From: Eubacteriales bacterium
GTDB taxonomy: Bacteria > Bacillota > Clostridia > Oscillospirales > CAG-382
NCBI GenBank assembly: GCA_028702135.1
Contig: JAQVPJ010000006.1
Location: forward strand, 1 to 64,000
Length of the DNA: 64,000 nt
Direction of reading: 5' to 3'
Shown piece after piece: positions 28,539 to 37,282 of the stretch (the first letter of the stretch is position 1; every line of letters begins with the position of its first letter). A model generated the notes under the pieces. The model was not told where the DNA came from and ran no database searches. It worked only from the letters and a program-made list of their open reading frames with translations. Made by a program: the position numbers and the translations under genes.

Positions 28539-28985
28539 ATGGCAAAACTTATACCCTTCGGAACAAGTCCAAGCAGTTTATTCAACACAGGTTTTGGTGA
28601 ATTCTATAACATGCTTGATGACTTTTTCACAGATATCAAACCTTACAAGAGTTCTCTCAGAGATACTTTCAGGCTCGATGTAAAGGAAAACGAAAACGAC
28701 TTCAGCGTCGTTGCGGATCTGCCCGGAATAAAGAAAGAGGAAATCAGTATTTCCGTTGATGAGGGCAGGTTGAGTATTGCTGTTAACAGAAACGAGGAAA
28801 GCGAGGATAGCAAGGACAATTACCTGCACAAGGAGAGACGCTCCTGCTCGATGACAAGAAGCATCTACCTCGGCGAGAATACCGATTCAGGTTCGATAAA
28901 AGCGAAACTTGAAGAGGGTGTTCTGACAGTTACAATACCTAAGAAAGCGAAGATCGACACAAGAGTAAATGTCGAAATTGAGTAA
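28539..28985 (+). CDS. Small heat shock protein, Hsp20/alpha-crystallin family
   Basis: An ATP-independent holdase chaperone of 148 residues. The alpha-crystallin domain spans about 45-145, with FRLDVKENENDFSVVADLPG at its start, the loop region RRSCSMTRSIYLGE, and the conserved GVLTVTIPKK near the end. The ATG at 28539 lies 9 bases after AAGGAG and downstream of the promoter and CIRCE-like site, so an upstream TTG at 28443 is excluded. Heat regulation by HrcA is inferred from the operator; direct CIRCE control of hsp20 is less usual than of groESL or dnaK. Confidence 0.93.
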   Translation: MAKLIPFGTSPSSLFNTGFGEFYNMLDDFFTDIKPYKSSLRDTFRLDVKENENDFSVVADLPGIKKEEISISVDEGRLSIAVNRNEESEDSKDNYLHKERRSCSMTRSIYLGENTDSGSIKAKLEEGVLTVTIPKKAKIDTRVNVEIE

Positions 28986-29020
28986 AAGCTTATTTTAGAT
29001 TATAACAGCAAAATCGAGAA

Positions 29021-29062
29021 GGAGCTGTTGCAAGTAAAATTGCAACAGCTCCGCGCTTTTTT
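29021..29062 (+). terminator. Rho-independent terminator after hsp20
   Basis: A perfect 13-bp stem GGAGCTGTTGCAA / TTGCAACAGCTCC with a six-base loop, followed after GCGC by six T residues. It is one of the strongest hairpins in the window. Confidence 0.85.
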
Positions 29063-29074
29063 ATTGGATTTGTA

Positions 29075-29437
29075 TTATTTCTCCTTGCTTTTAAACAGTA
29101 TGGACCAAATAAGTGCGAAAGAAAATGAAGCTGATATTCCCGCTGCAGTCGCTTTTAATCCTCCGTACAAAACGCCGAAAAAACCGTCCTCTTTTACAGC
29201 TTTTTCAACTCCTTTTGCAAGCAAATATCCAAAACCGGTCAAAGGTACGGTGGCTCCGGATTTTGCAAAATCAATCAATGGCTGATAAAGACCCAATGCG
29301 GTCAGCACTACACCTAAAACAACATAGGTTACGAGTATCCTTGCCGCTGTGACTTTTGTTTTATCGATGAATATTTGCGCTATAACACAAAGTGCGCCAC
29401 CCACCAGAAAGCTGTATAAATAATCATTCAATTTCAT
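29075..29437 (-). CDS. spoVAE: Stage V sporulation protein AE (SpoVAE/AEb)
   Basis: A 120-residue membrane protein with three or four hydrophobic segments, opening MKLNDYLYSFLVGGALCVIA and containing GATVPLTGFGYLLAKG, a motif shared with SpoVAC. It is part of the SpoVA channel that moves dipicolinic acid into the forespore and out during germination. The ATG at 29437 is chosen behind AAAGGAACG; an in-frame TTG at 29467 overlaps the spoVAD stop. It is the last gene of the three-gene operon. Confidence 0.9.
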   Translation of the reverse strand: MKLNDYLYSFLVGGALCVIAQIFIDKTKVTAARILVTYVVLGVVLTALGLYQPLIDFAKSGATVPLTGFGYLLAKGVEKAVKEDGFFGVLYGGLKATAAGISASFSFALIWSILFKSKEK

Positions 29438-29463
29438 AATTATGATCGTTCCTTTACTAAGAG

Positions 29464-30459
29464 TCAATCCCTGACAACATGAATCAGATGCGCTACGGAA
29501 GGAATGCTCTCGTTCTGGAGAGAACTGTTTCTGTTAAGGAGAGCACCTGTTCCAATTATAAGTGCATTGTTGATTTCTTTTTTTTGCATTCGCTTAAAAA
29601 TATAACCTCCGAAAACGGTAGCGATACAAGCACAGCCGGAAGCGCCCGAATGCATATCCTGTTTATTCAAGTCGTAAATAAGCATTCCGCAATCGGTATA
29701 TTTATCTCCGAGGTCAAGACCACAACGCTTTAACAGTTCCACTGATAATTCATGACCTTCTTTTCCGAGATCACCGGTTGCGATTATATCGAAATTTTCA
29801 GCCCTTGCGTTGCTTTCATTGAAATACCTGAGTAAAGTATCCACCGCAGCTGTGGCCATTGCTGCGCCCATGTTATTGGCATCCTTTATTCCGTTGTCGA
29901 CTACTTTACCGATTACTGCTTCGCATATGCGATATGGTGTCGGCGTGTTCTGCAGCAGATAAGTGCCGCATCCGGTTACAGTGTTTTGAGAGGTAGGTGT
30001 TTTCTGACTACCGTATTCGAGAGGAAAACGATATTGCCTCTCCGCAGTACAGAAATGTGAGGAGGAGACTACCGCCGCATTATCGACAAAACCCCCGTTT
30101 ATAAAGGAACAGGCGACGATAGAGGCCTCTATTATTGTTGAGCAGGCTCCGTAAAGACCCAAAAACGGAATTTGTGTACCGGCTACACCAAAGCTCGTGG
30201 CGACGCATTGATTAAGGAGGTCGCCGCCGAGCAGCAACGAGATATCTTCAGGTTTTTTGCCGGTTTTTTTAAACAAAAGATTTAACGACCGTCTGACCAA
30301 TTCGCTTTCAGCTTTTTCAAATGTTTTCTGGCCGAAATATATATCTTCGTCATACATATCAAAGTAATCCTTTAAGGGACCTTCAAGCTCATTTTTCCCA
30401 ACATGTGTTGCGGTATCTGCAATAAAAACATTTTCGTACTGTAAAACGCTGTTTTTCAT
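29464..30459 (-). CDS. spoVAD: Stage V sporulation protein AD
   Basis: Cytosolic, dipicolinate-binding SpoVA subunit with a thiolase-like fold, 331 residues. Recognisable segments: VFIADTATHVGKNELEGPL near the N-terminus, LGLYGACSTIIEAS (thiolase Cys-loop region) and MHSGASGCACIATVFGG near the C-terminus. Its start overlaps the spoVAC stop by four bases, so the subunits are coupled. Expression in the forespore under sigma-G is known for the family; I did not find a convincing sigma-G promoter. Confidence 0.96.
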   Translation of the reverse strand: MKNSVLQYENVFIADTATHVGKNELEGPLKDYFDMYDEDIYFGQKTFEKAESELVRRSLNLLFKKTGKKPEDISLLLGGDLLNQCVATSFGVAGTQIPFLGLYGACSTIIEASIVACSFINGGFVDNAAVVSSSHFCTAERQYRFPLEYGSQKTPTSQNTVTGCGTYLLQNTPTPYRICEAVIGKVVDNGIKDANNMGAAMATAAVDTLLRYFNESNARAENFDIIATGDLGKEGHELSVELLKRCGLDLGDKYTDCGMLIYDLNKQDMHSGASGCACIATVFGGYIFKRMQKKEINNALIIGTGALLNRNSSLQNESIPSVAHLIHVVRD

Positions 30460-30908
30460 ATCCCTCCGCTCCTATAAATAAAAAAATAAATAATTCCGTA
30501 AATAATAGAGGCGACTGTGCCATAAACTATTACGGGACCTGCAATAACGAACATCTGGGAAGCAACGCCCGTTATAAAGCCCTCGCTTTTGGCATCGATG
30601 GCGGGAGCGGTGACTGCATTAGAAAATCCAGTTATGGGAACAAGAGTGCCGGCACCCGCATGTTTTGCTATTTTGTCAAACCAGCCGATTCCTGTAAATA
30701 ATCCGGCTAAAAAAATCAAGGTAACCGATGAGAGAGTTGATGCGACAAGCTCCTCTTCTCCGAGAAAAACGTACAAATCCCTAAAACCTTGCCCTAAGCA
30801 GCAGATAAACCCGCCGAATATGAAGGCTTTTATACAATTGACTACGCTGTTGGATTTTTTTGCACGGTTTCCCGCATACTCGATATACTCTTTCTTATTC
30901 ATGTGCAT
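30456..30908 (-). CDS. spoVAC: Stage V sporulation protein AC
   Basis: Polytopic membrane subunit of the SpoVA dipicolinate channel, 150 residues as in Bacillus. Four or five hydrophobic segments; GAGTLVPITGFSNAVTAPA is the family hallmark. The ATG at 30908 (MHMNKKEYIEYAGN) is selected because GGAG lies 8 bases upstream; an in-frame extension to 30944 has no ribosome site. It heads the minus-strand operon spoVAC-AD-AE. Other spoVA genes (AA, AB, AF) are absent, which is normal for many Clostridia. Confidence 0.94.
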   Translation of the reverse strand: MHMNKKEYIEYAGNRAKKSNSVVNCIKAFIFGGFICCLGQGFRDLYVFLGEEELVASTLSSVTLIFLAGLFTGIGWFDKIAKHAGAGTLVPITGFSNAVTAPAIDAKSEGFITGVASQMFVIAGPVIVYGTVASIIYGIIYFFIYRSGGI

Positions 30909-31067
30909 ATCCGTTTCTCCGGCGGTACTGTATTTTTTCCGCAAATCAATTGCCGCCGGTCAAATGATTCACGCAAAGAATAATTGTGTGTAGAAAACAT
31001 AAATAGCCACAATTCGATGCTTTTGATGAATATTTTTGTCATTTAATCGATTTTTATACTCTATGTA

Positions 31068-31095
31068 TTGACAAGTCGGCGATATTGAATATAAT
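31068..31095 (+). promoter_or_regulatory. Sigma-A promoter for the acyl ligase-ACP operon
   Basis: Perfect TTGACA, a 16-base spacer, then perfect TATAAT. It faces away from spoVAC, 160 bases from its start. Confidence 0.8.
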
Positions 31096-31129
31096 AATCA
31101 TTAGTCATAAAAAAGAGGAGATTGATGAG

Positions 31130-32851
31130 ATGGGTAAGTTTCATCCAGCTGAAAGATACGATAAGCCGGATAGTTTCAGAACTATTATCAAGCAGAGTGC
31201 AGAAAAATACGCAAGCAAACCGTTATTTAAATATATTAAAAAAAACAATGATATAGGTGAGGTATCTTTCACCCAGTTTTATAACGACGTAAGAGCGGTG
31301 GGCACCGCCGCATTAAGCATGGGGCTAACCGACAAGCGTTTTGCAATCTTGGCGGAGAGCCGCCCCGAATGGGTTGAAGCTTATGTTACCGCTCTCTGTA
31401 TAGGCGGAATCGCTATCCCCCTCGATAAGGAATTAATGCCCGACCAGCTTTTTAATTTCATTGAACTCGCGGAGACTGAGGTGCTTTTCTATTCCGGCGA
31501 ATATGAGGATAGAGTACGGGAAATGGCTCCCGGGCTGCCCAATGTAAAGTATTTCGTATGTTTTGACTCTACTACGGGAAGAAATGATGATAGATTCAGA
31601 AATTACGAGGACATCTGTGCCAACGGACGCAGGTTGCTCTTCGAGGGGAACAATTCATACGATAAAATCAGGGTTGACACCTCAAAACTATGTGCTATAA
31701 TTTTTACCTCCGGCACTACCGGAACAAGCAAAGGAGTAATGCTCTCTCAGGATAATATACTATATTGCATATACTCGTCCGCAAACATGGTTGATTTTAG
31801 TGAGAATGATGTTTTATTCTCGGTTCTGCCACTTAATCATACCTATGAGCTCTCCTGCGGTGTCCTTACTCCGATTTTTATAGGTGCTACCGTCTGCTTT
31901 AATAACAGCTTAAAATACTTCCTTAAAAATATAAAAATATTTAAACCGACCGGAATGACCGTTGTTCCTCTGTTTATAACGACTATTTACAAGAAGATTA
32001 TGGAGGAAGTCAAAAAGAAGGGCAGGGAGCGTCTTTTCAAAGGTGCAGTTACCGTAACAAAGAACCTGCGTAAAGTAGGCATCGATTTTAGAAGCCTTGC
32101 CTTTAGTGAGGTGCAAAAGTCGCTGGGCGGAAATTTAAAAAAGATTATCTCCGGCGGTGCCGCTTTGGAATCCTCTCTTGAGGAGAGGTTTGAGGAGTTC
32201 GGAATACAGATTTCCGAGGGATATGGTATAACAGAGTGTTCGCCTCTCGTTTCCGTTAATCCCTATACCCATTACAAGCCCGGCTCGGTGGGAATACCGA
32301 TAAGAGGCTGTCATGTTAAGATTATCGTAGAGGATGAGTTCTGTAACGAATCCGATGCATTACCCGGTGAAATCGGCGAGATTTGTATTAAAGGGCCGCA
32401 GGTTATGCTCGGTTATTACAAGAATCCGGATGCCACCGCAGACGCTTTCAACAAAGAGGGCTTCTTTAAGAGCGGTGATTACGGTTATATGGATGAGGAC
32501 GGTTATATTTACATTACCGGCAGAAAGAAGAATATAATAATTTTACAGAACGGAAAGAACGTTTATCCTGAGGAGATAGAGGAATATCTCTACAAGCTTG
32601 ATATCATCAGCGAATGTGTGGTTGTGGGTAAGGAGCTTGAGAGCGGTGAAATTATGCTCACGGCGATTATTTATCCCGATTACAGTAAGTTCGAGGGACT
32701 TGACGAGTCCGCTATAATAGAGATTATGAAAGCGGAGGTTCTAAAGATTAACAAACAACTTCCGATTTTCAAGCAGATAAGAAATATCGAGCTTAAGAAA
32801 AACGAGTTTGAGAAGACCACCACAAAAAAAATAATCCGACATAAAATATAA
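31130..32851 (+). CDS. AMP-binding acyl-activating enzyme (long-chain acyl-CoA/acyl-ACP ligase type)
   Basis: Adenylate-forming enzyme of 573 residues. Motifs: P-loop FTSGTTGTSKGVMLS, GYGITECSP (A5), and a C-terminal subdomain with GDYGYMDEDGYIYITGRKKN and the A10 lysine in TTTKKIIRHK. It probably activates a fatty acid with ATP and loads it on CoA or on the ACP encoded 20 bases downstream. The ATG at 31130 (9 bases behind GAGGAG) is preferred to 31085, which overlaps the promoter. A clear paralogue lies at 38331. Chain length and acceptor cannot be read from the sequence. Confidence 0.9.
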   Translation: MGKFHPAERYDKPDSFRTIIKQSAEKYASKPLFKYIKKNNDIGEVSFTQFYNDVRAVGTAALSMGLTDKRFAILAESRPEWVEAYVTALCIGGIAIPLDKELMPDQLFNFIELAETEVLFYSGEYEDRVREMAPGLPNVKYFVCFDSTTGRNDDRFRNYEDICANGRRLLFEGNNSYDKIRVDTSKLCAIIFTSGTTGTSKGVMLSQDNILYCIYSSANMVDFSENDVLFSVLPLNHTYELSCGVLTPIFIGATVCFNNSLKYFLKNIKIFKPTGMTVVPLFITTIYKKIMEEVKKKGRERLFKGAVTVTKNLRKVGIDFRSLAFSEVQKSLGGNLKKIISGGAALESSLEERFEEFGIQISEGYGITECSPLVSVNPYTHYKPGSVGIPIRGCHVKIIVEDEFCNESDALPGEIGEICIKGPQVMLGYYKNPDATADAFNKEGFFKSGDYGYMDEDGYIYITGRKKNIIILQNGKNVYPEEIEEYLYKLDIISECVVVGKELESGEIMLTAIIYPDYSKFEGLDESAIIEIMKAEVLKINKQLPIFKQIRNIELKKNEFEKTTTKKIIRHKI

Positions 32852-32871
32852 AACAATAAGAGGTAACCGTT

Positions 32872-33102
32872 ATGTTTGAAAAACTGAAAAATCTACTTGT
32901 TGAGGAGATGAGCATCAACCCTAAGGATATTACATCCGAGGCGGAATTGATTAATGACTTAGGGTTTAATTCACTTGAACTTGCCGATTTGGTCGTTTTG
33001 TGCGAGGACAGATTCGATGTGGTATTCGAGGAAAGCGACTTGCCCGGACTTGTGACGATTGGTGATGTGGTAAATTATCTTGAAAACTATGATCAGGAAT
33101 AA
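32872..33102 (+). CDS. Acyl carrier protein (accessory)
   Basis: A 76-residue ACP. The phosphopantetheine-bearing serine is S34 in LGFNSLELADL (an N-S pair where FabD-type ACPs usually have D-S). The surrounding helix II is acidic as expected. It is not next to fatty-acid synthesis genes but directly after an AMP-binding ligase, so it is likely a dedicated carrier for that enzyme rather than the primary AcpP. ATG behind AGAGGTAACC. Confidence 0.9.
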   Translation: MFEKLKNLLVEEMSINPKDITSEAELINDLGFNSLELADLVVLCEDRFDVVFEESDLPGLVTIGDVVNYLENYDQE

Positions 33103-33120
33103 TCTGTAATGTAAATAAAC

Positions 33121-33150
33121 AGCCTGCATTTTAATGATGCGGGTTTTTGT
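33121..33150 (+). terminator. Terminator after the ACP gene
   Basis: Seven-base stem CCTGCAT/ATGCGGG (one G-U pair), loop of seven, then five T residues. It ends the ligase-ACP operon. Confidence 0.65.
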
Positions 33151-33247
33151 TTGCTCATTTTTTCCTTAATTTACCGGTCGCTCGGTCACATATAATATAT
33201 ATCTGTATTATAGAATGAAATAAGACATATCTTTAGGAGAACCATAT

Positions 33248-33445
33248 ATGAAAAAACCTGAAAAAACTCTTGTATTATTACCGGAAAAATGTCCCCGAAA
33301 CCATTCATGCTCAGCTGTAAAGGCTTGTCCCGCCGGAGCACTGACACAGATCGAACATTTACCGCCCGTCGTGGATGTCAGTAAATGCACAAAATGCGGT
33401 AAGTGTACCCGTCGCTGTCCAAAGGGCGTTTTTGTTATAAAATAA
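33248..33445 (+). CDS. Small ferredoxin-like 4Fe-4S protein with seven cysteines
   Basis: A 65-residue protein. The second half has a standard cluster motif C47-x2-C50-x2-C53-x3-C57-P. The first half has C15-x5-C21-x5-C27-P with a histidine at 19 and no fourth cysteine, so only seven cysteines are present where a two-cluster ferredoxin needs eight. Possible readings are one full cluster plus an unusual or His-ligated second one. ATG with AGGAG 7 bases upstream. Not in an operon; electron-transfer partner unknown. Confidence 0.85.
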   Translation: MKKPEKTLVLLPEKCPRNHSCSAVKACPAGALTQIEHLPPVVDVSKCTKCGKCTRRCPKGVFVIK

Positions 33446-33455
33446 AAAAGCATAT

Positions 33456-33482
33456 AAAAAACGCCTGCTTCAGGCGCTTTTT
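33456..33482. terminator. Bidirectional terminator between ferredoxin and glycosyltransferase genes
   Basis: Six-base stem CGCCTG/CAGGCG with a three-base loop, flanked by an A run left and T run right, so it serves both converging genes. Confidence 0.8.
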
Positions 33483-33497
33483 ATATAAATACTTTCT

Positions 33498-34643
33498 TTA
33501 CAGCGGCACACATTTTTTTTTGAGTATTAGGTTTTTATAACGTGATTCCACATCAATCATTATACTGCTCCATGAAATTGGAATTGTTTTCTGGGCATTC
33601 AAGCCGACTTGATTTGCTTTAGGCAGGGACGAACTTATACATTCAGCGATGGATTTCGGAGTGTTATCGCATAAAAAACCATTGTAATCGTGGGTAATTC
33701 CCTCGGCAGCACACGAGTTTCTGAGCAGTAGCGAGGGCGTTCCTGCCGCTGCAGCTTCGCGGACTACCATAGGGGCATTATCGTACAAGGAAGGGAATAT
33801 AAACAGATCTGCTTGTGCATACAGGCTCATAAGAAGCTCTCTGTCCGATATATGCCCGGTGAACAGACATCTGCTGCTTAAACCGAGATTATTTACAAAC
33901 TCCTTTATCTCCTCCTCGTCCGATCCTTTGCCCGCAAACACCATTTTAAAATCGGATTCCGATGATGAATATATTTTTAAAGCCTCTATAATGTGCTTTA
34001 TATTCTTTTTCCAATCCTGCTGACCTACGAACAAAAAAATCCTGTCGTTTCTTAGCCCGAACCGTTCTTTTGCGGCGTTTTCGCCTCCGGGGGCGGGATG
34101 CCAGGAATTTGTTCCGTTGGGCATGATCTGTATATCTTTTTTATATCCATATTCCCTCAGAACATCTGAAGTGGAATTATTGACTGCCCAGATCTCGTCA
34201 CAGTCATTATAAAAATCTACGATATAACGGATACCGGTTTTTGCCAGCAGCTTGCTGTGAGTCTTACTGTAGAAATCGTCATAGTACTTTGTATGAAATG
34301 TGCTCACCAAAGGGACATTCTGTTTTTTTGCAATCCGCAAAGCCTCTCGTCCGGCGGAAAACGGGCTGTGCGCGTGTATTATATCAAAGCTGGTTTTCTT
34401 TATGCTTTTTCTGTAAGGTATATCTATTATAGGAACTCCCGCACGGTATATCCCATTTGCGAGTCTTATACTCATATAATGAAATGTGGGAAAATCATGC
34501 GTATCAGAGTAATTCGGGATTTTGGGTGAGATATAATAGCATCGGTGATTTAGCTTTGTCAGCTCCTCTGTGTAGCTCTTGACCACCATGCCCACACCGT
34601 CGGTTTCGGGAGGGTAAACATCACAAAATTGTCCTATATGCAT
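33498..34643 (-). CDS. Glycosyltransferase family 4 (GT-B fold)
   Basis: A 381-residue GT4 enzyme. The N-terminus MHIGQFCDVYPPETDGVGMV is a typical acceptor-side start, FDIIHAHSPFSAGREALR contains the central His-x-His, and the donor domain includes FLFVGQQDWKKNIKHIIEAL and PSLYDNAPMVVREAAAAGTP. In the latter the usual first Glu of the E-x7-E motif is Asp. It resembles lipid-linked sugar transferases of the alpha-monoglucosyldiacylglycerol-synthase sort; the acceptor is not certain. AAAGGA precedes the ATG by 10 bases. Single gene. Confidence 0.85.
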   Translation of the reverse strand: MHIGQFCDVYPPETDGVGMVVKSYTEELTKLNHRCYYISPKIPNYSDTHDFPTFHYMSIRLANGIYRAGVPIIDIPYRKSIKKTSFDIIHAHSPFSAGREALRIAKKQNVPLVSTFHTKYYDDFYSKTHSKLLAKTGIRYIVDFYNDCDEIWAVNNSTSDVLREYGYKKDIQIMPNGTNSWHPAPGGENAAKERFGLRNDRIFLFVGQQDWKKNIKHIIEALKIYSSSESDFKMVFAGKGSDEEEIKEFVNNLGLSSRCLFTGHISDRELLMSLYAQADLFIFPSLYDNAPMVVREAAAAGTPSLLLRNSCAAEGITHDYNGFLCDNTPKSIAECISSSLPKANQVGLNAQKTIPISWSSIMIDVESRYKNLILKKKCVPL

Positions 34644-34765
34644 GTCAACAGTCCTTTATGATTACTATGCAGAACTAATACCATAAAATATTCTGCTATG
34701 TTAATGATGTTTATCGGGATGAATAAAAACAAAGCTGCTTAAGTAAAACGAATTATATCGATGAA

Positions 34766-35875
34766 TCAATTCGAATGCGTATAAGTTATCTTTACTCTTT
34801 GTTTTAAAAGACAAATTATCTCGTAATTAATAGTGCCTAAAATCCCGGCTAATACATCAATATCCTGAGTGTTTTCAAAAATTATCACTTCATCACCCGG
34901 GGCACATTTAATTCCACTGACATCTGCGACGCAGAGATCCATACAGATTTTTCCGAGAATTTTAGCTTTTTTTCCTCCTATTTTCACATATGCCTTTTCG
35001 CTGAGTGCACGGGAAAATCCATCAGCATAACCGATGGAAATAACAGCGCTTGTAATATCTCTGTTTGCTGTTAAGGTGCAGCCGTAACTTATGCTGTCAC
35101 CTTTTTTCAGCTTTGAAACGGAGGCGATACGACTCTTTAGTGTCATGCAGGGAAGCAGGTTTTGATCCTTGATTTCAGGTGAGGGCAAAAGGCCATAAAG
35201 GATTATGCCCGCCCTGACCATATCAAGCCTCATCTCAGGAAATTTGAGTATAGCGGCGCTGTTGCAACAATGTCTGATACCCACATTGATATTTGCGGCT
35301 TTTATTTCATCGAGCAGGGCGCAAAAGACAGCGAACTGTTTTTCGGTAAAAAGAGGTGACGGGTTGTCCGAATCGGCGAAATGAGTAAAGATACCCTCGA
35401 TTTTTATGTCTGGTAGCCCGGATATCGCGGCTATGTCCTTTTTTACCGAAGGGATATCCGACTCATTATGACAGTATATACCAAGCCTTGACATACCTGT
35501 GTCAACCTTGAGATGAATCCTCGCCCCGCCGCCTTCGGAGAGCCTGACACAGTATTCGCGAGAACCTGCAGTCTGAATCAGATTATGCTCGCGAATCGTC
35601 GGAGCACATTCGCTATCCGTTATCCCGAGTATAAGAATATCACTCTTTATACCATAATTCCTGAGTGCAATCGCCTCCTCAAGACAAGCGACAGCGAAAA
35701 AATCAACACCTGCTTTTTCAAGAGTTTTGCAAACCCTGAGCGCTCCGTGACCGTATGCATCCGCTTTGACAACTGCCATTACGCGACAGTTATCGCCCAC
35801 AAGGGTTTTTATATATTTATAATTATGCTCAATATTGTCGAGGTTTATAACCGCCTCAACTCTGTTTTTCATCAT
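34766..35875 (-). CDS. alr: Alanine racemase
   Basis: PLP enzyme making D-alanine for peptidoglycan. The PLP lysine is K37 in VVKADAYGHG, and the catalytic tyrosine of the C-terminal domain is in SISYGCTLTA; GICMDLCVADV-like text near the end (GKICMDLCVADVSG) is also characteristic. At 369 residues it is full length. Its ATG overlaps the stop of the lipoprotein gene upstream by four bases, so the two are co-translated. The order nnrD-lipoprotein-alr parallels Bacillus ydcC-alr and Clostridioides gerS-alr2. Confidence 0.96.
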   Translation of the reverse strand: MMKNRVEAVINLDNIEHNYKYIKTLVGDNCRVMAVVKADAYGHGALRVCKTLEKAGVDFFAVACLEEAIALRNYGIKSDILILGITDSECAPTIREHNLIQTAGSREYCVRLSEGGGARIHLKVDTGMSRLGIYCHNESDIPSVKKDIAAISGLPDIKIEGIFTHFADSDNPSPLFTEKQFAVFCALLDEIKAANINVGIRHCCNSAAILKFPEMRLDMVRAGIILYGLLPSPEIKDQNLLPCMTLKSRIASVSKLKKGDSISYGCTLTANRDITSAVISIGYADGFSRALSEKAYVKIGGKKAKILGKICMDLCVADVSGIKCAPGDEVIIFENTQDIDVLAGILGTINYEIICLLKQRVKITYTHSN

Positions 35876-36402
35876 GTCTGAATAGTACTTACGGACAGTA
35901 TTCGGTATGAAAAAAGCTGCCCGTTTGCCTCCGCTATTATTTTTGTGATAATCTTTTGTTCAACATCATAATACACCAAAACGGTAACGCCGTCAATAGA
36001 GAACAGAAGTACATTCTGATCGTTTTTTATCTGTCTGCTGCATGTTTCGCTCATAGTAATCGCATTCAGGGCAAGACTGAGCGAGTCAACCGCCAAAACG
36101 CTGCAGCTGTCTAACTTCGATTCAATCCCATCATATTGCGCCAGATATCCGTCTTTGTTCTTTTTTACGGATAAAAGTCGCAGTGTTTCCGGCTCTGTAA
36201 ATGTGAACAGCGTTTCTTCCTCATAAGCGTTTAGCTTGAAACGCACGGTTGTTTCCTGCTCGACCTCCGCGGATATACATACTGGGTACTTAAGCATATT
36301 TTTTACATCATTGAAATCCGTTTGGTTCGGGAAACAGGAGCAAAACAAAAATAAAAATATAAAAACCAGAGCTGAAACCGCAATTCTTTTCAAAAACCGC
36401 AC
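35872..36402 (-). CDS. Lipoprotein, GerS/YdcC-like by position
   Basis: A 176-residue predicted lipoprotein: signal sequence MRFLKRIAVSALVFIFLFLF followed by CSC, with Cys 21 or 23 as the lipidated residue. The rest alternates beta-type segments (ISAEVEQETTVRFKLNAYE, VTVLVYYDVEQKIITKI), as expected for the LolA-like fold of GerS/YdcC lipoproteins. It is translationally coupled to alr. In Clostridioides difficile GerS works with CwlD in cortex modification for germination; the same job here is inference from position, size and topology. I cannot show sequence homology by eye. Confidence 0.65.
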   Translation of the reverse strand: MRFLKRIAVSALVFIFLFLFCSCFPNQTDFNDVKNMLKYPVCISAEVEQETTVRFKLNAYEEETLFTFTEPETLRLLSVKKNKDGYLAQYDGIESKLDSCSVLAVDSLSLALNAITMSETCSRQIKNDQNVLLFSIDGVTVLVYYDVEQKIITKIIAEANGQLFSYRILSVSTIQT

Positions 36403-36420
36403 CTCATTTTATAAGTTGCG

Positions 36421-37239
36421 TCAGCCCAAAAGAACTCCTATCTGCTCAGGCAGGTCACGCGGGAGCATTCCGTGTTCACCGTATCTTGGAATAAGGATAT
36501 CCGCCGCCGCTCCGTGCAGATATACTCCAAGTACTGCCGCATCAGCACAAGAATAGCCCTGAGCACATAACGATGCGATGAGTCCGGCAAGTACATCTCC
36601 GCTTCCGCCCTTTGCAAGTCCGCTGTTACCGGTCGTATTGATAACAACGCTGCCGTCGAGCAGAGCGATGACGGTATTTTTCCCCTTTAGAACAAGAATA
36701 CAGTTGTTTTCAACAGCAAACGAGGAGGCTACCCCGACTCGGTCGTATTCGACGTAAGCGACATCTTTGCCTATAAGACGGCTCATCTCACCCGGATGCG
36801 GTGTGAGTATCTTTTCGCAACGCATATTTTTTAATACATTTATATTCGCAGAAAGATAATTTATTCCGTCTGCATCAATGACAGTCTTTTTTTCAAATGA
36901 AGGCAGCAGCTCTTTCAATAAGGTATCGTTCTCCCTGCCCAGACCACAGCCGACAAGATAAGCAGCGCCATCCTGATCAAGAATTTCTTCCGGCTTTATG
37001 AACACAACCTCAAAAAGACTGTTTTTAAGAACCATCTGGGTATATTCATCCGCAGCGAGCTTCAGCAACCCCACACCGCTTCTGAGCGCAGCCATCGAAG
37101 AGAGATAGGCCGCACCCGTCATATTTCTTGTCCCGCAGAGAGAAACAAGTGTACCAAAAGTACCCTTGTTTGAATAATCGGGACGCTTTTTTATCAGCGA
37201 CATAATATGCTGTCCCGTATGAAAAACCGTGTTCGGCAT
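36421..37239 (-). CDS. nnrD: ADP-dependent NAD(P)H-hydrate dehydratase
   Basis: Metabolite-repair enzyme of the ribokinase fold that dehydrates S-NAD(P)HX. The 272-residue protein is the C-terminal (YjeF-C/CARKD) domain alone, with KGTFGTLVSLCGTRNMTGAA, LTPHPGEMSRL and the nucleotide-binding GLAKGGSGDVLAGLIASL. The epimerase half (NnrE) that is fused to it in many bacteria is missing and must be encoded elsewhere. ATG behind GGAAGTG. It probably begins the nnrD-lipoprotein-alr operon. Confidence 0.9.
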   Translation of the reverse strand: MPNTVFHTGQHIMSLIKKRPDYSNKGTFGTLVSLCGTRNMTGAAYLSSMAALRSGVGLLKLAADEYTQMVLKNSLFEVVFIKPEEILDQDGAAYLVGCGLGRENDTLLKELLPSFEKKTVIDADGINYLSANINVLKNMRCEKILTPHPGEMSRLIGKDVAYVEYDRVGVASSFAVENNCILVLKGKNTVIALLDGSVVINTTGNSGLAKGGSGDVLAGLIASLCAQGYSCADAAVLGVYLHGAAADILIPRYGEHGMLPRDLPEQIGVLLG

Positions 37240-37282
37240 TTTTACACTTCCTTTTTTAATAATAGTATTACTTACTGTTTTT

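Noticed and set aside
30909-31067. Sigma-G promoter for spoVAC-AD-AE
   Set aside because: Searched on the minus strand; no pair of boxes with correct spacing stood out.
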